Positions 31,491 through 40,212 of a stretch of DNA of 49,934 nt are shown here, piece after piece; positions within the stretch are counted from its first letter, which is position 1; each line of letters starts with the position of its first letter. A program made the translations under genes and the position numbers. The notes beneath the pieces were generated by a model. That model had not been told where the DNA came from and did no database searches. It was given only the letters and a program-made list of their open reading frames with translations. The stretch spans positions 1 to 49,934 of IMG/VR virus record IMGVR_UViG_3300048030_000125; one strand, 5' to 3'. The DNA comes from a virus.

Positions 31491-32558
31491 TTGAAAATAG
31501 CAATCTTAAATGACACCCATGCAGGTGTTAGGTCGGATATGTTGGAAATGGCAAAATATCAAGGTCGTTTCTACGAGGAAATATTTTTCCCATATCTAGA
31601 TGAACATGATATCAAACAAGTGATTCACTTGGGAGATTACTTTGATAGAAGGAAGTATGTAAACTTTTCCAGTCTACATGCTAATCGTAAACACTTCATT
31701 GAACCTTTAGTAGAAAGAGGAATCCAAATGGATTTAATTCTTGGTAATCATGACACTTATTATAAGAATACAAATGATGTCAACTCACCCGAACTTTTAC
31801 TATTCAATGAATCAAACATTAATGTTATACAAGAACCCGAAGTAAAAGAATATGATGGATATCCTATTGCACTTGTTCCGTGGATTAATCCCGAAAATTA
31901 TGCAGATACAGTAGAGTTTTTACACTCTGCAAAGGCAACCCAATGTTGGGGTCACTTTGAGTTTGAAGGTGCATTGATGCAGCCAGGATTCAATTGTCCA
32001 CATGGATTAGACCATACTTATGTAAAAAGATTTGAACAAGTCTTGAGTGGTCATTTCCATCACAAATCAGAAGTTGGTAATATTAGATACTTAGGAAGTC
32101 AAATGCAATTCACATGGTCGGACTATGGAGACAACAAATACTTCCATATCTTCGATACCGAAACACAAGAAATAACACCAGTTCACAATCCACTTGAAAT
32201 GTTTGAGAAAGTTTTCTATGACGACAGCAAAGAAACTTTTGATACTATAACTGAAAAGGACTTATCAAGTGTGAATGGTAAGTTTATAAAACTTATTGTT
32301 ATAAACAAAGACAATCCATATTGGTTTGATACATTCTTGGATAAAGTCCATGCCGAGAATCCTCTTCACCTACAAGTAGTAGATGATAATAAACATATGG
32401 ATTTCTTTGATGATTCAGAGATAGATGATATCGAAGACACTTTAACTATCGTAGAGAAATATGTAGATAGTTTAGAAATACAAGGAAAGAAAAAACCACT
32501 CAATGACTTAATGACATCCCTATATGATGAAGCATTAGACCAACACAATTACTTATGA
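31491..32558 (+). CDS. 47: Recombination endonuclease subunit gp47 (SbcD/Mre11-like)
   Basis: 355 residues starting with TTG directly after the gp55 stop; AGAGGA lies at normal distance. Metallophosphoesterase motifs are all present: D8-x-H10 (ILNDTHAG), GDYFDRR (48-54), GNHD (85-88), and SGHFHHK near residue 185. With gp46 it forms the Mre11-Rad50-type nuclease that resects DNA ends for recombination-dependent replication. Overlaps gene 46 by 4 bases. Confidence 0.94.
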   Translation: MKIAILNDTHAGVRSDMLEMAKYQGRFYEEIFFPYLDEHDIKQVIHLGDYFDRRKYVNFSSLHANRKHFIEPLVERGIQMDLILGNHDTYYKNTNDVNSPELLLFNESNINVIQEPEVKEYDGYPIALVPWINPENYADTVEFLHSAKATQCWGHFEFEGALMQPGFNCPHGLDHTYVKRFEQVLSGHFHHKSEVGNIRYLGSQMQFTWSDYGDNKYFHIFDTETQEITPVHNPLEMFEKVFYDDSKETFDTITEKDLSSVNGKFIKLIVINKDNPYWFDTFLDKVHAENPLHLQVVDDNKHMDFFDDSEIDDIEDTLTIVEKYVDSLEIQGKKKPLNDLMTSLYDEALDQHNYL

Positions 32559-34270
32559 TAAATTTTAAAAAGGTAAGATGGAAAAATTTACTTTCATCGG
32601 GAAATAATTTTACAGAGATAGACCTAAATGCACACCAAACAACCCTAATACTTGGAGAGAATGGTGCAGGTAAATCTACACTTTTAGATGCATTGTGTTT
32701 TGGTCTTTATGGTCGTGGGTTCAGAAACTTAAAGAAAGAACTTCTTATTAATAGTGTTAACGAGAAAGGACTTATAGTAGAGGTTGAATTTAACATAGGT
32801 AAAAAAGAGTATAAGGTTATGCGAGGTGCAAAACCTAATAAGTTTGAGATACATGTTGATGGAGTATTCGTCAACCAAGATGCAACAGTAAAGGATTACC
32901 AAGAACAATTAGAAAAGAATATTCTTAAGATGTCTTATCGTTCATTCACCCAAGTTGCAATCTTAGGTTCTGCAAACTTTGTCCCATTCATGCAATTGAA
33001 AGCAAAGGATAGAAGAGGTCTTATCGAAGACCTATTAGACATATCTATCTTTTCGACTATGAGTGACATCCTAAGAAAAAGAGTCAGTAATTACGTTGTA
33101 GAGCAACGTGAGAATGAACATGAAATAAATATTATGGAAGAGAGAATCAATGGTTTGAATGAACAGTTGACTGCACTTCGTGTAAATCGTGATGAGAAGA
33201 TAGGTAAGTTTCAGTCTACTATAAAAGAAACTGAAGATAATGTCGACTCACTTATGGAAAAGGTTGAATTAAAAACTGAAACCATTAAAGAAAAAACATC
33301 TTCAATTTCAGATAGAGACCCACAAGGAGACCGTCTGAAACAAGCTCTAGAGTTTGAAAAGAAGATGGAAGAGAACAGACGAAAAGTAGAAAAAGAAATA
33401 TCATTCTATGAAAAGAATGATGAATGTCCAACATGTAAACAAGGATTAGATGAGGAACACAAAAAAACTCACATCGCAGAGAAACAGAAGAAGAAGGACG
33501 AACTGGTATCTGCACTCCAACAAATTGAAGACACAATCACAGACTCCTCCAACAGAATGGACGAAATCGGAAAAGTCCAACAAGGAATAGAATCTCTTCA
33601 AAAACAAATTGCAGTTATCCAAACTGAAATTATTTCTAATCAGAAATACATAAAGAAACTTAACAAAGAAATAGAAGACCTACAGATTGAAGCAAACGTC
33701 CCCTCTAACACACATGAATCTATAGAAGAGAATGAAAGTAAATTAGAGATACTATTATCTAAAAAAGAAACACTTGTAGACCAAGGACACTATTACGAGT
33801 TAGCACAAATGTTGTTGAGAGACCAAGGTGTTAAACAGAAGATTATTAAACAGTATGTTCCAGTAATGAACAATATGATAAACAAGTATCTTGCATCACT
33901 GGAGTTCTTTGTAGGATTTGAATTAGATGAATCCTTTGAGGAAACAATCAAGTCAAGATTCAGAGATGTGTTCAAATACGATAACTTTTCACAAGGTGAG
34001 AAAATGAGAATAGATTTAAGTATTCTATTTACATGGAGAACTATTGCAAGAATGAAAAATAGTGTTAACACTAACCTGCTCATTCTCGATGAAGTGTTCG
34101 ACTCTTCACTTGACACTAACGGAACAGACGACTTTTTAAAACTATTGAATACACTTACAGAGAAAACTAATGCATTCATCATATCACATAAAGGTGAAGC
34201 ATTGTATGATAAGTTTAATGATGTAATTAGGTTTGAGAAACATAAAAACTTCTCCCGAATTGCAGAATAG
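32555..34270 (+). CDS. 46: Recombination endonuclease subunit gp46 (SbcC/Rad50-like)
   Basis: 571 residues, near T4 gp46 (560). ABC-type ATPase split by a coiled coil: Walker A GENGAGKS (34-41), Q-loop region FTQVAILGSANFVPFMQL, zinc hook CPTC at ~291-294 in the coiled coil, ABC signature FSQGEKMRIDLS, Walker B LLILDEVFD at ~508, and a late switch His (IISHKGE). Partner of gp47. Confidence 0.95.
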   Translation: MINFKKVRWKNLLSSGNNFTEIDLNAHQTTLILGENGAGKSTLLDALCFGLYGRGFRNLKKELLINSVNEKGLIVEVEFNIGKKEYKVMRGAKPNKFEIHVDGVFVNQDATVKDYQEQLEKNILKMSYRSFTQVAILGSANFVPFMQLKAKDRRGLIEDLLDISIFSTMSDILRKRVSNYVVEQRENEHEINIMEERINGLNEQLTALRVNRDEKIGKFQSTIKETEDNVDSLMEKVELKTETIKEKTSSISDRDPQGDRLKQALEFEKKMEENRRKVEKEISFYEKNDECPTCKQGLDEEHKKTHIAEKQKKKDELVSALQQIEDTITDSSNRMDEIGKVQQGIESLQKQIAVIQTEIISNQKYIKKLNKEIEDLQIEANVPSNTHESIEENESKLEILLSKKETLVDQGHYYELAQMLLRDQGVKQKIIKQYVPVMNNMINKYLASLEFFVGFELDESFEETIKSRFRDVFKYDNFSQGEKMRIDLSILFTWRTIARMKNSVNTNLLILDEVFDSSLDTNGTDDFLKLLNTLTEKTNAFIISHKGEALYDKFNDVIRFEKHKNFSRIAE

Positions 34271-34277
34271 ATAAATA
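34270..34277 (+). promoter_or_regulatory. Late box GATAAATA positioned for a leaderless mRNA
   Basis: Overlaps the gp46 stop; its last base is exactly 6 before the A of ATG 34283. No Shine-Dalgarno sequence is present. It separates an unknown gene from the recombination operon as an independent late unit. Confidence 0.6.
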
Positions 34278-34282
34278 GTACT

Positions 34283-35419
34283 ATGAAATCTTTTAAAGAA
34301 CATCTAGAGAAACCTTTAGTAAGAAGTAAACTAGCATATTCTTACGACATCCCTGTTGACTTACTAGAGAGTAAGAGCATGGGTGAAACTACACAAAATG
34401 CATCCATAACAGAATTGTTTCCGTGTTTAGCATTTAACAAAAAGTTTAGACCCAATAGTGTAGAAGATTTTAAAAAGTTTCTTTACAAGTTAAATATAAA
34501 AAGTGCAAAAACCTCTTATGCATCTTCAGATGCAGATGCTGCTGCAGAAGTTATAGACAGACTCAGCACTATGGAAGAAAGGTTTGTTAAGATGAAAATA
34601 GAAAATGCAATTGGCATTACAAATTTTTTATATGATTTGAATACTTCTAAACCTATACGAAAAGTAGTATGGGGATATCGTGCAAAACCCACTGGAGTTC
34701 CTAAAAATCATGCAGGAGATATTTTTGTATTCTTTAAAAATAAAGAGATACTAGGTATCTCATTAAAGGCAGGAACAACAAAATCTACAGAACCATTATT
34801 AAACTCTTATGTTAAGACTCAACTTAAAAAGATGGATAAAGAATCAGCACTTAAACCTATGGAAGATGAACTTTGGGATGCAGTGTATTCTAAAATTCCA
34901 AACATAGAATCGGTTGCATCAAAAAGTACTTATGCAAGTGGAGATAGAAAAGTCACTGCAGGTGTCAGACAACTATACTTGGATTACCATCTTCAAAATG
35001 AAGAAGAGTCTAACAATTTGTATGCTGCAATGGTAAGAATACAAAGAACTCATGTGTGTAAAGCACTAAATGAATTATCACTAGAAGATTTCAAAAATTG
35101 GGTATATGATAATTTCAATTTACAAAAACCTGCAAAAGTTCCACTAATATTAGTAAAAGCAGTAGGTAAAACAGCAGAACAAAAAGGGGACGACCTTGCA
35201 TCATTATTACCACTGGTCACAAGTTTTAAAGCATATCTAAATAAAGCATCAGTTCAAGAATGGTTTATAGATATAGATACACCCGATGAAATGAAGAAAC
35301 TGAAGATGACAATTAGAAGTGATGCAGGAGTTAGAGAAGGTAAGAAACTCGCAACACTAGGAAGATTGGCAAAATTTAGTATGTTAAAATTACAATATAG
35401 TGGAGTAGTAGATAGATAA
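34283..35419 (+). CDS. Unknown protein with possible nuclease-like core
   Basis: 378 residues, Lys- and Ala-rich, no signal peptide. MKSFKEHLEKPLVRSKLAY is a phage-type start. The central AGDIFVFFKNKEILGISLKAG has an Asp, a hydrophobic strand and a strand ending in SLK, recalling a PD-(D/E)xK core with Ser replacing the acidic residue, but this is weak. The C-terminus has MKKLKMTIRSDAGVREGKK, possibly nucleic-acid binding. Its own late box and position after gp46 suggest a late DNA-related or virion-internal protein. Confidence 0.5.
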   Translation: MKSFKEHLEKPLVRSKLAYSYDIPVDLLESKSMGETTQNASITELFPCLAFNKKFRPNSVEDFKKFLYKLNIKSAKTSYASSDADAAAEVIDRLSTMEERFVKMKIENAIGITNFLYDLNTSKPIRKVVWGYRAKPTGVPKNHAGDIFVFFKNKEILGISLKAGTTKSTEPLLNSYVKTQLKKMDKESALKPMEDELWDAVYSKIPNIESVASKSTYASGDRKVTAGVRQLYLDYHLQNEEESNNLYAAMVRIQRTHVCKALNELSLEDFKNWVYDNFNLQKPAKVPLILVKAVGKTAEQKGDDLASLLPLVTSFKAYLNKASVQEWFIDIDTPDEMKKLKMTIRSDAGVREGKKLATLGRLAKFSMLKLQYSGVVDR

Positions 35420-36045
35420 TGTATACATTAGTAGAAGAAGCATCAAAGGTATTAAGAACACCTCCTTTAGAATTTGATTTTGATAATCCATCAGAAGACC
35501 CAAAGGAAATAGAGAGTCTATTATCTGAAGCAATGGATAGATTTGGTGGTATTGGTTTATCTGCAAATCAAGTTGGATTAGATGTTAGATGTTTTGTTAT
35601 GAAGACTGCAGATGCAGGAAACAAAACTTTCTTTAATCCCGAAATAACAAGACTATCCCAAGAAACAGAATTACAAAAAGAGGGATGTTTATCGTTTCCC
35701 GATTTATTTCTTATGATAAAAAGAGCAAGAGTAATAGAAATGAAATATCAAGACAGTGATGGTACTGAACACACTTTGATATTAGATGGTCTTGGTGCAA
35801 GATGCGCTCAACATGAAATAGACCATTTAAATGGTATAGTGTTTCTACAACGAGCATCTAAATTGAAATTAGAACGTGCATTGAAATCACGTCCTAAAGA
35901 AAAAAGGAAAAGAATAGAAAATGAAAAACGAAGAGCAATTGCAGAGTACATCAAGACCCTTCAATCTGATAAAGATTCCGAATCTAGTGAATCCACAACA
36001 AGCAAAGGAACTGATACACTTCCACAAAACGCACAAACATCTTAG
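35419..36045 (+). CDS. def: Peptide deformylase
   Basis: 208 residues. All three family motifs: GLSANQVG (46-53), EGCLS (88-92, metal ligand C90) and QHEIDH (131-136, metal His and catalytic Glu). It removes formyl from nascent N-terminal Met. Phage deformylases are known in marine phages and may maintain translation late in infection. Unusually there is a ~50-residue Lys/Arg-rich C-terminal extension (RPKEKRKRIENEKRRAIAEY), whose DNA is shared in another frame with the next gene. Overlaps the preceding gene by one base (TAATG). Confidence 0.95.
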   Translation: MYTLVEEASKVLRTPPLEFDFDNPSEDPKEIESLLSEAMDRFGGIGLSANQVGLDVRCFVMKTADAGNKTFFNPEITRLSQETELQKEGCLSFPDLFLMIKRARVIEMKYQDSDGTEHTLILDGLGARCAQHEIDHLNGIVFLQRASKLKLERALKSRPKEKRKRIENEKRRAIAEYIKTLQSDKDSESSESTTSKGTDTLPQNAQTS

Positions 36046-36562
36046 AAGTATTGGAGACGGTTCTGATTACTTTGGATTAGATATAGTCCATATCCATACT
36101 CAGTGGGTTCGAGATATATTCAGAAGAATAGGTTATCAGTGTGTTGCAGAAATCTATAAAGAAAACTCACAAATAGTCTATCCCGAAATGACATCAATTA
36201 ATGAGTGGCCAATAGGTGGTACTCAAGAACCACACTTAGACACTTATTCTAGATGGGAAATAGAAGACGAAAATCTAGACCAACAACCCAGTAGAGAGTG
36301 GACTCTTATCTTAACCCTTAACGATAATTATGGAGATGGAGAGACATACTTTCCCGAACATGGTTATACACACTCTCCTAGTGCTTGTGAGGGCATTCTT
36401 TTCCAAGGTATATACCATTACCATGGTGTAAATGCTGTAAGAAGGTGTTCTAGACATACTATTGCAATGTGGTTTACCTCAAATCCCGACAACCTTTTAA
36501 TTGACGACAGAACCAAAGTCCTTCAAGACTCCTCTTATACTCTAAAAAATAAGTTAAAATAA
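35921..36562 (+). CDS. 2OG-Fe(II) oxygenase (prolyl 4-hydroxylase-like)
   Basis: 213 residues. H105-L-D107 (QEPHLDTYS), a WTLILTLNDNYGDGETYFPEHG core, distal H168 (YHYHGVN) and R178 (RHTIAMWF) complete the iron and 2OG sites. The start at 35921 has AAAGGAAAAG upstream and retains the domain's usual N-terminal strand (FNLIKIPNLVNPQQAKELI). It therefore overlaps the deformylase gene by 125 bases in another frame, far more than elsewhere in the window. Substrate unknown. Confidence 0.8.
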   Translation: MKNEEQLQSTSRPFNLIKIPNLVNPQQAKELIHFHKTHKHLRSIGDGSDYFGLDIVHIHTQWVRDIFRRIGYQCVAEIYKENSQIVYPEMTSINEWPIGGTQEPHLDTYSRWEIEDENLDQQPSREWTLILTLNDNYGDGETYFPEHGYTHSPSACEGILFQGIYHYHGVNAVRRCSRHTIAMWFTSNPDNLLIDDRTKVLQDSSYTLKNKLK

Positions 36563-36564
36563 AT

Positions 36565-36594
36565 TTGACAATGCCCCTCACTTTTTTGTATACT
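36565..36594 (+). promoter_or_regulatory. Sigma70-like early promoter P1 (family member)
   Basis: TTGACA (36565-36570), 18-base spacer with CCCCTCACTTTTTTG, TATACT (36589-36594). The 39 bases 36556-36594 are identical to 37297-37335. Predicted start near 36601; the next gene has AAGGAG and ATG 36622. Confidence 0.92.
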
Positions 36595-36621
36595 ATGTAT
36601 ATAATGAAAAAAGGAGATAAC

Positions 36622-36819
36622 ATGTCAAACATTCACAACGACAACATTAATCAAGAAATTATGGAAGATATCCTGTCTATGGCAGATAAGGATATTTGGA
36701 ATGTAATTTTTGCAATTGAAAACGAATTTGGTATTGCAGAAGTACCAAGTCCTACAGGTGGTGCAAATGGTTTCATTGCAAAACTATTTGAACTTAGAAA
36801 AGAAGCGAGGTCTATTTAA
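36622..36819 (+). CDS. Small early protein
   Basis: 65 residues from ATG 36622, set by AAAAGGAG nine bases upstream and by the promoter, which covers the earlier in-frame start codons. Helical, acidic (NINQEIMEDILSMADKDIW), with a C-terminal FIAKLFELRKEARSI. No recognised family. First gene of an early operon of three small genes; one-base overlap with the next. Confidence 0.65.
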   Translation: MSNIHNDNINQEIMEDILSMADKDIWNVIFAIENEFGIAEVPSPTGGANGFIAKLFELRKEARSI

Positions 36820-37127
36820 TGTTGGATACGAGTTACATAGAAGTTGGGTATGATACCTGTAAGTATACTATAGATGGTATAACAACCACTGCTATAATCA
36901 AAGAGGTTACTCCTAATTATCTTTCAGTAAAACCTATCAGTAGACTAGGTAAGAATGTATTTGAGACCAATCTAAGTACCGATTTTGTGGGTCAGACATT
37001 CTCTTCAGATTGTTATGATGCAATTGACTTAGAGATATGGATGGACGGAAGAGGTTGTGATAACTCTGCAATCGGTGTGAGTGGTTGTTATGAACCATAC
37101 ACTATGTTAATGACAGAGGTTGCTTAA
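36819..37127 (+). CDS. Small early hypothetical protein
   Basis: 102 residues, coupled on both sides by one-base TAATG-type overlaps. Beta-rich with YDTCKYTIDGITTTAIIKEV and four further Cys in the C-terminal half (SDCYDAI, GRGCDNS, SGCYEP), so metal binding is possible. Not recognised; early promoter suggests a host-takeover or metabolic role. Confidence 0.55.
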   Translation: MLDTSYIEVGYDTCKYTIDGITTTAIIKEVTPNYLSVKPISRLGKNVFETNLSTDFVGQTFSSDCYDAIDLEIWMDGRGCDNSAIGVSGCYEPYTMLMTEVA

Positions 37128-37303
37128 TGAAATATCTTAAAGAGATTACAGATTGGGAAGTATCCAATCACACTTACATGGTCAATGATGCTGGACACTT
37201 AGTTGGATACATCAAGACTGGAACTAAAGATGAGATAATCTTTAAGTCCCCAATGAAACAATTTTCTAAATCGAGGAGAAAGTTTGTTGAACTTAAAAAA
37301 TAA
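37127..37303 (+). CDS. Small basic early protein (58 aa)
   Basis: ATG 37127 overlaps the previous stop (TAATG). The product starts MKYLKEITDWEVSNHTYMVN, continues GHLVGYIKTGT, and ends in a basic FSKSRRKFVELKK tail. The stop lies two bases before the -35 box of the next promoter. Function unknown; the basic tail could bind nucleic acid. Confidence 0.6.
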   Translation: MKYLKEITDWEVSNHTYMVNDAGHLVGYIKTGTKDEIIFKSPMKQFSKSRRKFVELKK

Positions 37304-37305
37304 AT

Positions 37306-37335
37306 TTGACAATGCCCCTCACTTTTTTGTATACT
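37306..37335 (+). promoter_or_regulatory. Sigma70-like early promoter P2, leaderless for the CobT-like gene
   Basis: TTGACA (37306-37311), 18 bases, TATACT (37330-37335), identical to P1. The A of ATG 37342 is exactly 7 bases after the -10 box, the expected +1. There is no Shine-Dalgarno sequence. Confidence 0.92.
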
Positions 37336-37341
37336 TAAAAC

Positions 37342-39726
37342 ATGATAAATAAAAACCAAAAAGACCAACTTGCAAAACTCATGGCTACAGAGAACATCAC
37401 TGTTGTCCATAAGAAAATACCAACTGCATACTTCGATGTTAAGAATAGGATACTTGCTTGTCCTATCTTTAAAGAAGATATGTCTGCAGAACTTTATGAC
37501 CTATTCATGGGACATGAAGTTGGACATGCATTGAATACTCCTTATGAAGGACTACACTCTGCATTAGAAATGAATAGAACACTTAAAGGATATCTTAATG
37601 TTGTAGAAGATGTTAGGATTGAGAAAGCAATCAAAAATAAATTCCAAGGATTAAGAAAATCTTTCTTCACTGCATACAATGAATTGATGGAAATGGACTT
37701 CTTCCAACTTAAGAAAAGAAATCTTGCAGACCTTTCATTGATTGACAAAATTAATTTACAAACTAAAGTTGGTTCAAGACTTGGTCTTAAGTTCAACAAA
37801 GTAGAACAAGAATTCCTAGACATGGCAGAATCATGCAAAACTTGGGAAGAGGTTGTTGAATGTGCTACTGCAATCTATGAGTATTCTAAAGAGAATGAGA
37901 CTAGGACTGAAGATGATGAAATGTTAGTTCCTCAAATGTTTGACCTTGGTGACGAAGAAGAAGGTGACGATTCAGAAGAATCAGAAATGGAAGAAATGGA
38001 AAATGAATCTCAAGAATCTTCTGATGGTGGAGATTCAGATGAAGATGAAATAGAAGAGGATACACTTCCCGAGTTAAACACCGACAGTGGTGATGATGCA
38101 GACGATGAGGTCGACCAAGAAGGTGACACTGATGATGCAGAAGAACAAGTCAAGTCTACTGGTGGTAAAGAAGGTGGTCAAACAAATGGATACCACGACC
38201 AAGAAGATGGTGCTAGAGAATCTATCACTGAACACTATGCACACAATAACGAAGACCAATTTCTTTCAGAAGAAAATATTATTAAGACTTCAATCAACTT
38301 AAAACCAATATTCAAGAATACTGATATTAAGAAGAATGTCATTTCATTCCAAGAAGTTTTGAATGAGTGGAAAAACTATGTAGACACTAAACCCGATTAT
38401 GCCCAAGAAGATACTTGGACTAAAAATTATCAGAGGGGTTGTTTTGTTGCAAAAAAACTTGAGAACAAAAACAAAAAGATTGTTGCTCATATGGCAAAAG
38501 AATTTGAAATGAAACAGTCTGCACAACTTTCCAAGAAAGCATTCAGTGGTAAAACTGGTAAGTTAGATATGAATAGACTTGCAAAATACCAAATCGTTGA
38601 CGACATTTTCAAAAGAGCTACATATCTTCCCGAAGGTAAAAACCACGGGTTGAATGTTTTACTTGACTGGAGTGGTTCAATTCACAATCAAGTCACCGAC
38701 CTATTAGAACAATCAATGATACTTGCAGAGTTCTGTAGAAAAGTTAACATCCCTTATAGAATCTATCTTTTCAGTGACTGTTACTATACAGCAGAAGAGA
38801 AAAAAGATGATTACTATGGAAACGGTGGTAAACTAATTGAGATTCTATCTAATGAAATGAACAATAGAAAACATAAAGAAATGATGAGTTACTTAGGTTG
38901 CATCTACTCTAACATGTGGAACTCTAACATGAGTTGGAGAAACTATGAGAAAGCACTTACAACATACAATGAGTTCTATGAAGGGTTTGAGACTATGGAA
39001 CAAGATGGAAGATACTGGGATTTGGAAACAACTTTCCACCCTAGAAACTTCAGACTAGGTGGAACACCATTAGACCAAACACTAGTTTTCCTTAGAAAAC
39101 TTCTTCCCGAGTTCAACAAACAATATGGAATTGAGAAGTCAATCCTAACAGTTATCACTGATGGGTTCTCTCATAGAGCAGACCTACTTGCAAGGACTCA
39201 AGAAGAGAAACAAGACTATGCTGAACAAGAAAAGAACTGTGATGATGATTCATATGCTTGGAGAACCAAACAGTCTAGAGATTTAATCGACCCATATCTA
39301 AACAAGACTTTCCCATTAGAAGAGTCAACTGGATATGTTGGAAGAAACTCCTTTACAGTAACTCAAAATATTTTAGAGTGGATATCACAAACTTGCAATG
39401 TTACCATTACTGGATACTTTGTCTTGGATGGTAAAAGAGAGTTGTGGTCAGTCATTGAACATACTAAAGAGTATAAGAGAAAAGACATTGATGTTGATAC
39501 TGCTTGGAGAGAGATTAGAAAAGAGGGTAAAGTATTCTCTGCTCATGGATACAACAAATTATTTCTTACTTCAGCCAACACCCTCGGGACTGCAGGAAAT
39601 GATGAACTTGGAGAAGAGTTCATCGATGCAAAGAAAACTAGAGTGATGGCTGCATTCAAAAGAAATCAGAAATCAAAAACAACTTCAAGATTTTTAACCA
39701 ATGAATTCATTAAGGAGATAGCATAA
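37342..39726 (+). CDS. CobT-like VWA protein with N-terminal zinc-protease motif
   Basis: 794 residues in three parts. Residues ~50-70 carry HEVGH (58-62) followed by ALNTP, a zincin-type HExxH motif in a helix. Residues ~190-330 are extremely acidic and low-complexity, as in cobaltochelatase CobT. The C-terminal part is a von Willebrand A domain with a MIDAS motif: VLLDWSGSIHN at ~440, a Thr in LGGTPLDQT (~574), and VITDGFSHR at ~602. With the MoxR/CobS-like ATPase encoded downstream it forms the AAA+/VWA pair annotated as CobS/CobT in marine T4-like phages. True cobalt chelation is doubtful without CobN; a remodelling or protease role is equally possible. Confidence 0.8.
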   Translation: MINKNQKDQLAKLMATENITVVHKKIPTAYFDVKNRILACPIFKEDMSAELYDLFMGHEVGHALNTPYEGLHSALEMNRTLKGYLNVVEDVRIEKAIKNKFQGLRKSFFTAYNELMEMDFFQLKKRNLADLSLIDKINLQTKVGSRLGLKFNKVEQEFLDMAESCKTWEEVVECATAIYEYSKENETRTEDDEMLVPQMFDLGDEEEGDDSEESEMEEMENESQESSDGGDSDEDEIEEDTLPELNTDSGDDADDEVDQEGDTDDAEEQVKSTGGKEGGQTNGYHDQEDGARESITEHYAHNNEDQFLSEENIIKTSINLKPIFKNTDIKKNVISFQEVLNEWKNYVDTKPDYAQEDTWTKNYQRGCFVAKKLENKNKKIVAHMAKEFEMKQSAQLSKKAFSGKTGKLDMNRLAKYQIVDDIFKRATYLPEGKNHGLNVLLDWSGSIHNQVTDLLEQSMILAEFCRKVNIPYRIYLFSDCYYTAEEKKDDYYGNGGKLIEILSNEMNNRKHKEMMSYLGCIYSNMWNSNMSWRNYEKALTTYNEFYEGFETMEQDGRYWDLETTFHPRNFRLGGTPLDQTLVFLRKLLPEFNKQYGIEKSILTVITDGFSHRADLLARTQEEKQDYAEQEKNCDDDSYAWRTKQSRDLIDPYLNKTFPLEESTGYVGRNSFTVTQNILEWISQTCNVTITGYFVLDGKRELWSVIEHTKEYKRKDIDVDTAWREIRKEGKVFSAHGYNKLFLTSANTLGTAGNDELGEEFIDAKKTRVMAAFKRNQKSKTTSRFLTNEFIKEIA

Positions 39727-39929
39727 TGGAAGCAAAATATATGATGAATGAGACATTCATTTTAGAGAGAGACGATTACAGGGATTTTACCAATAGGGTT
39801 ATGATTCTACAATCAAGAAATGAGGAAGCACCTTATATCGTGGAACACGATTATATCCTAGACACTTTTGAAGTGACACTACTGGATAACAGATACACTT
39901 TACAAACAATTATGGAGAAGACACAATGA
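39726..39929 (+). CDS. Small hypothetical protein
   Basis: 67 residues, sharing its first base with the upstream stop (TAATGG). Acidic, mixed alpha/beta (NETFILERDDYRDFTNRVM, then HDYILDTFEVTLLDNRYTL). No recognised domain. Overlaps the next gene by four bases. Confidence 0.55.
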   Translation: MEAKYMMNETFILERDDYRDFTNRVMILQSRNEEAPYIVEHDYILDTFEVTLLDNRYTLQTIMEKTQ

Positions 39930-40210
39930 AAACATTACAAGTAGACCAAGCATATTACATATCACATCAAACGGATTATTCTGCATTTGCAGATGCAATT
40001 CAAGATGTTGGCCCAAGTCCATGTGAGAAATTTAAATGTGATAATACCAATGAGTGTGCAACACTAGGTGTTGAGTGTAAAGCATTTAGAGTATGGACTA
40101 ACCAAGGTGAAGGTGTTTATGAGAGACACTTGAACATGGACAAGTTCGGAAACCCTAAAGAGAAACCTATTGAGAACTCAATAAAATCTTTACTGCAAAT
40201 ATGCAAATAG
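39926..40210 (+). CDS. Small Cys-containing hypothetical protein
   Basis: 94 residues with GGAGAAGACACA before the ATG. A central cluster PCEKFKCDNTNECATLGVEC has four Cys in a spacing that could bind Zn; another Cys is near the end (LLQICK). Last gene of the P2 early operon, three bases before promoter P3. Function unknown. Confidence 0.55.
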   Translation: MKTLQVDQAYYISHQTDYSAFADAIQDVGPSPCEKFKCDNTNECATLGVECKAFRVWTNQGEGVYERHLNMDKFGNPKEKPIENSIKSLLQICK

Positions 40211-40212
40211 GG

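Noticed and set aside
36565-36621. Upstream TTG start for the small gene at 36622
   Set aside because: The TTG is part of the -35 box of promoter P1, so it lies upstream of the predicted transcript. ATG 36622 has a proper AAGGAG.
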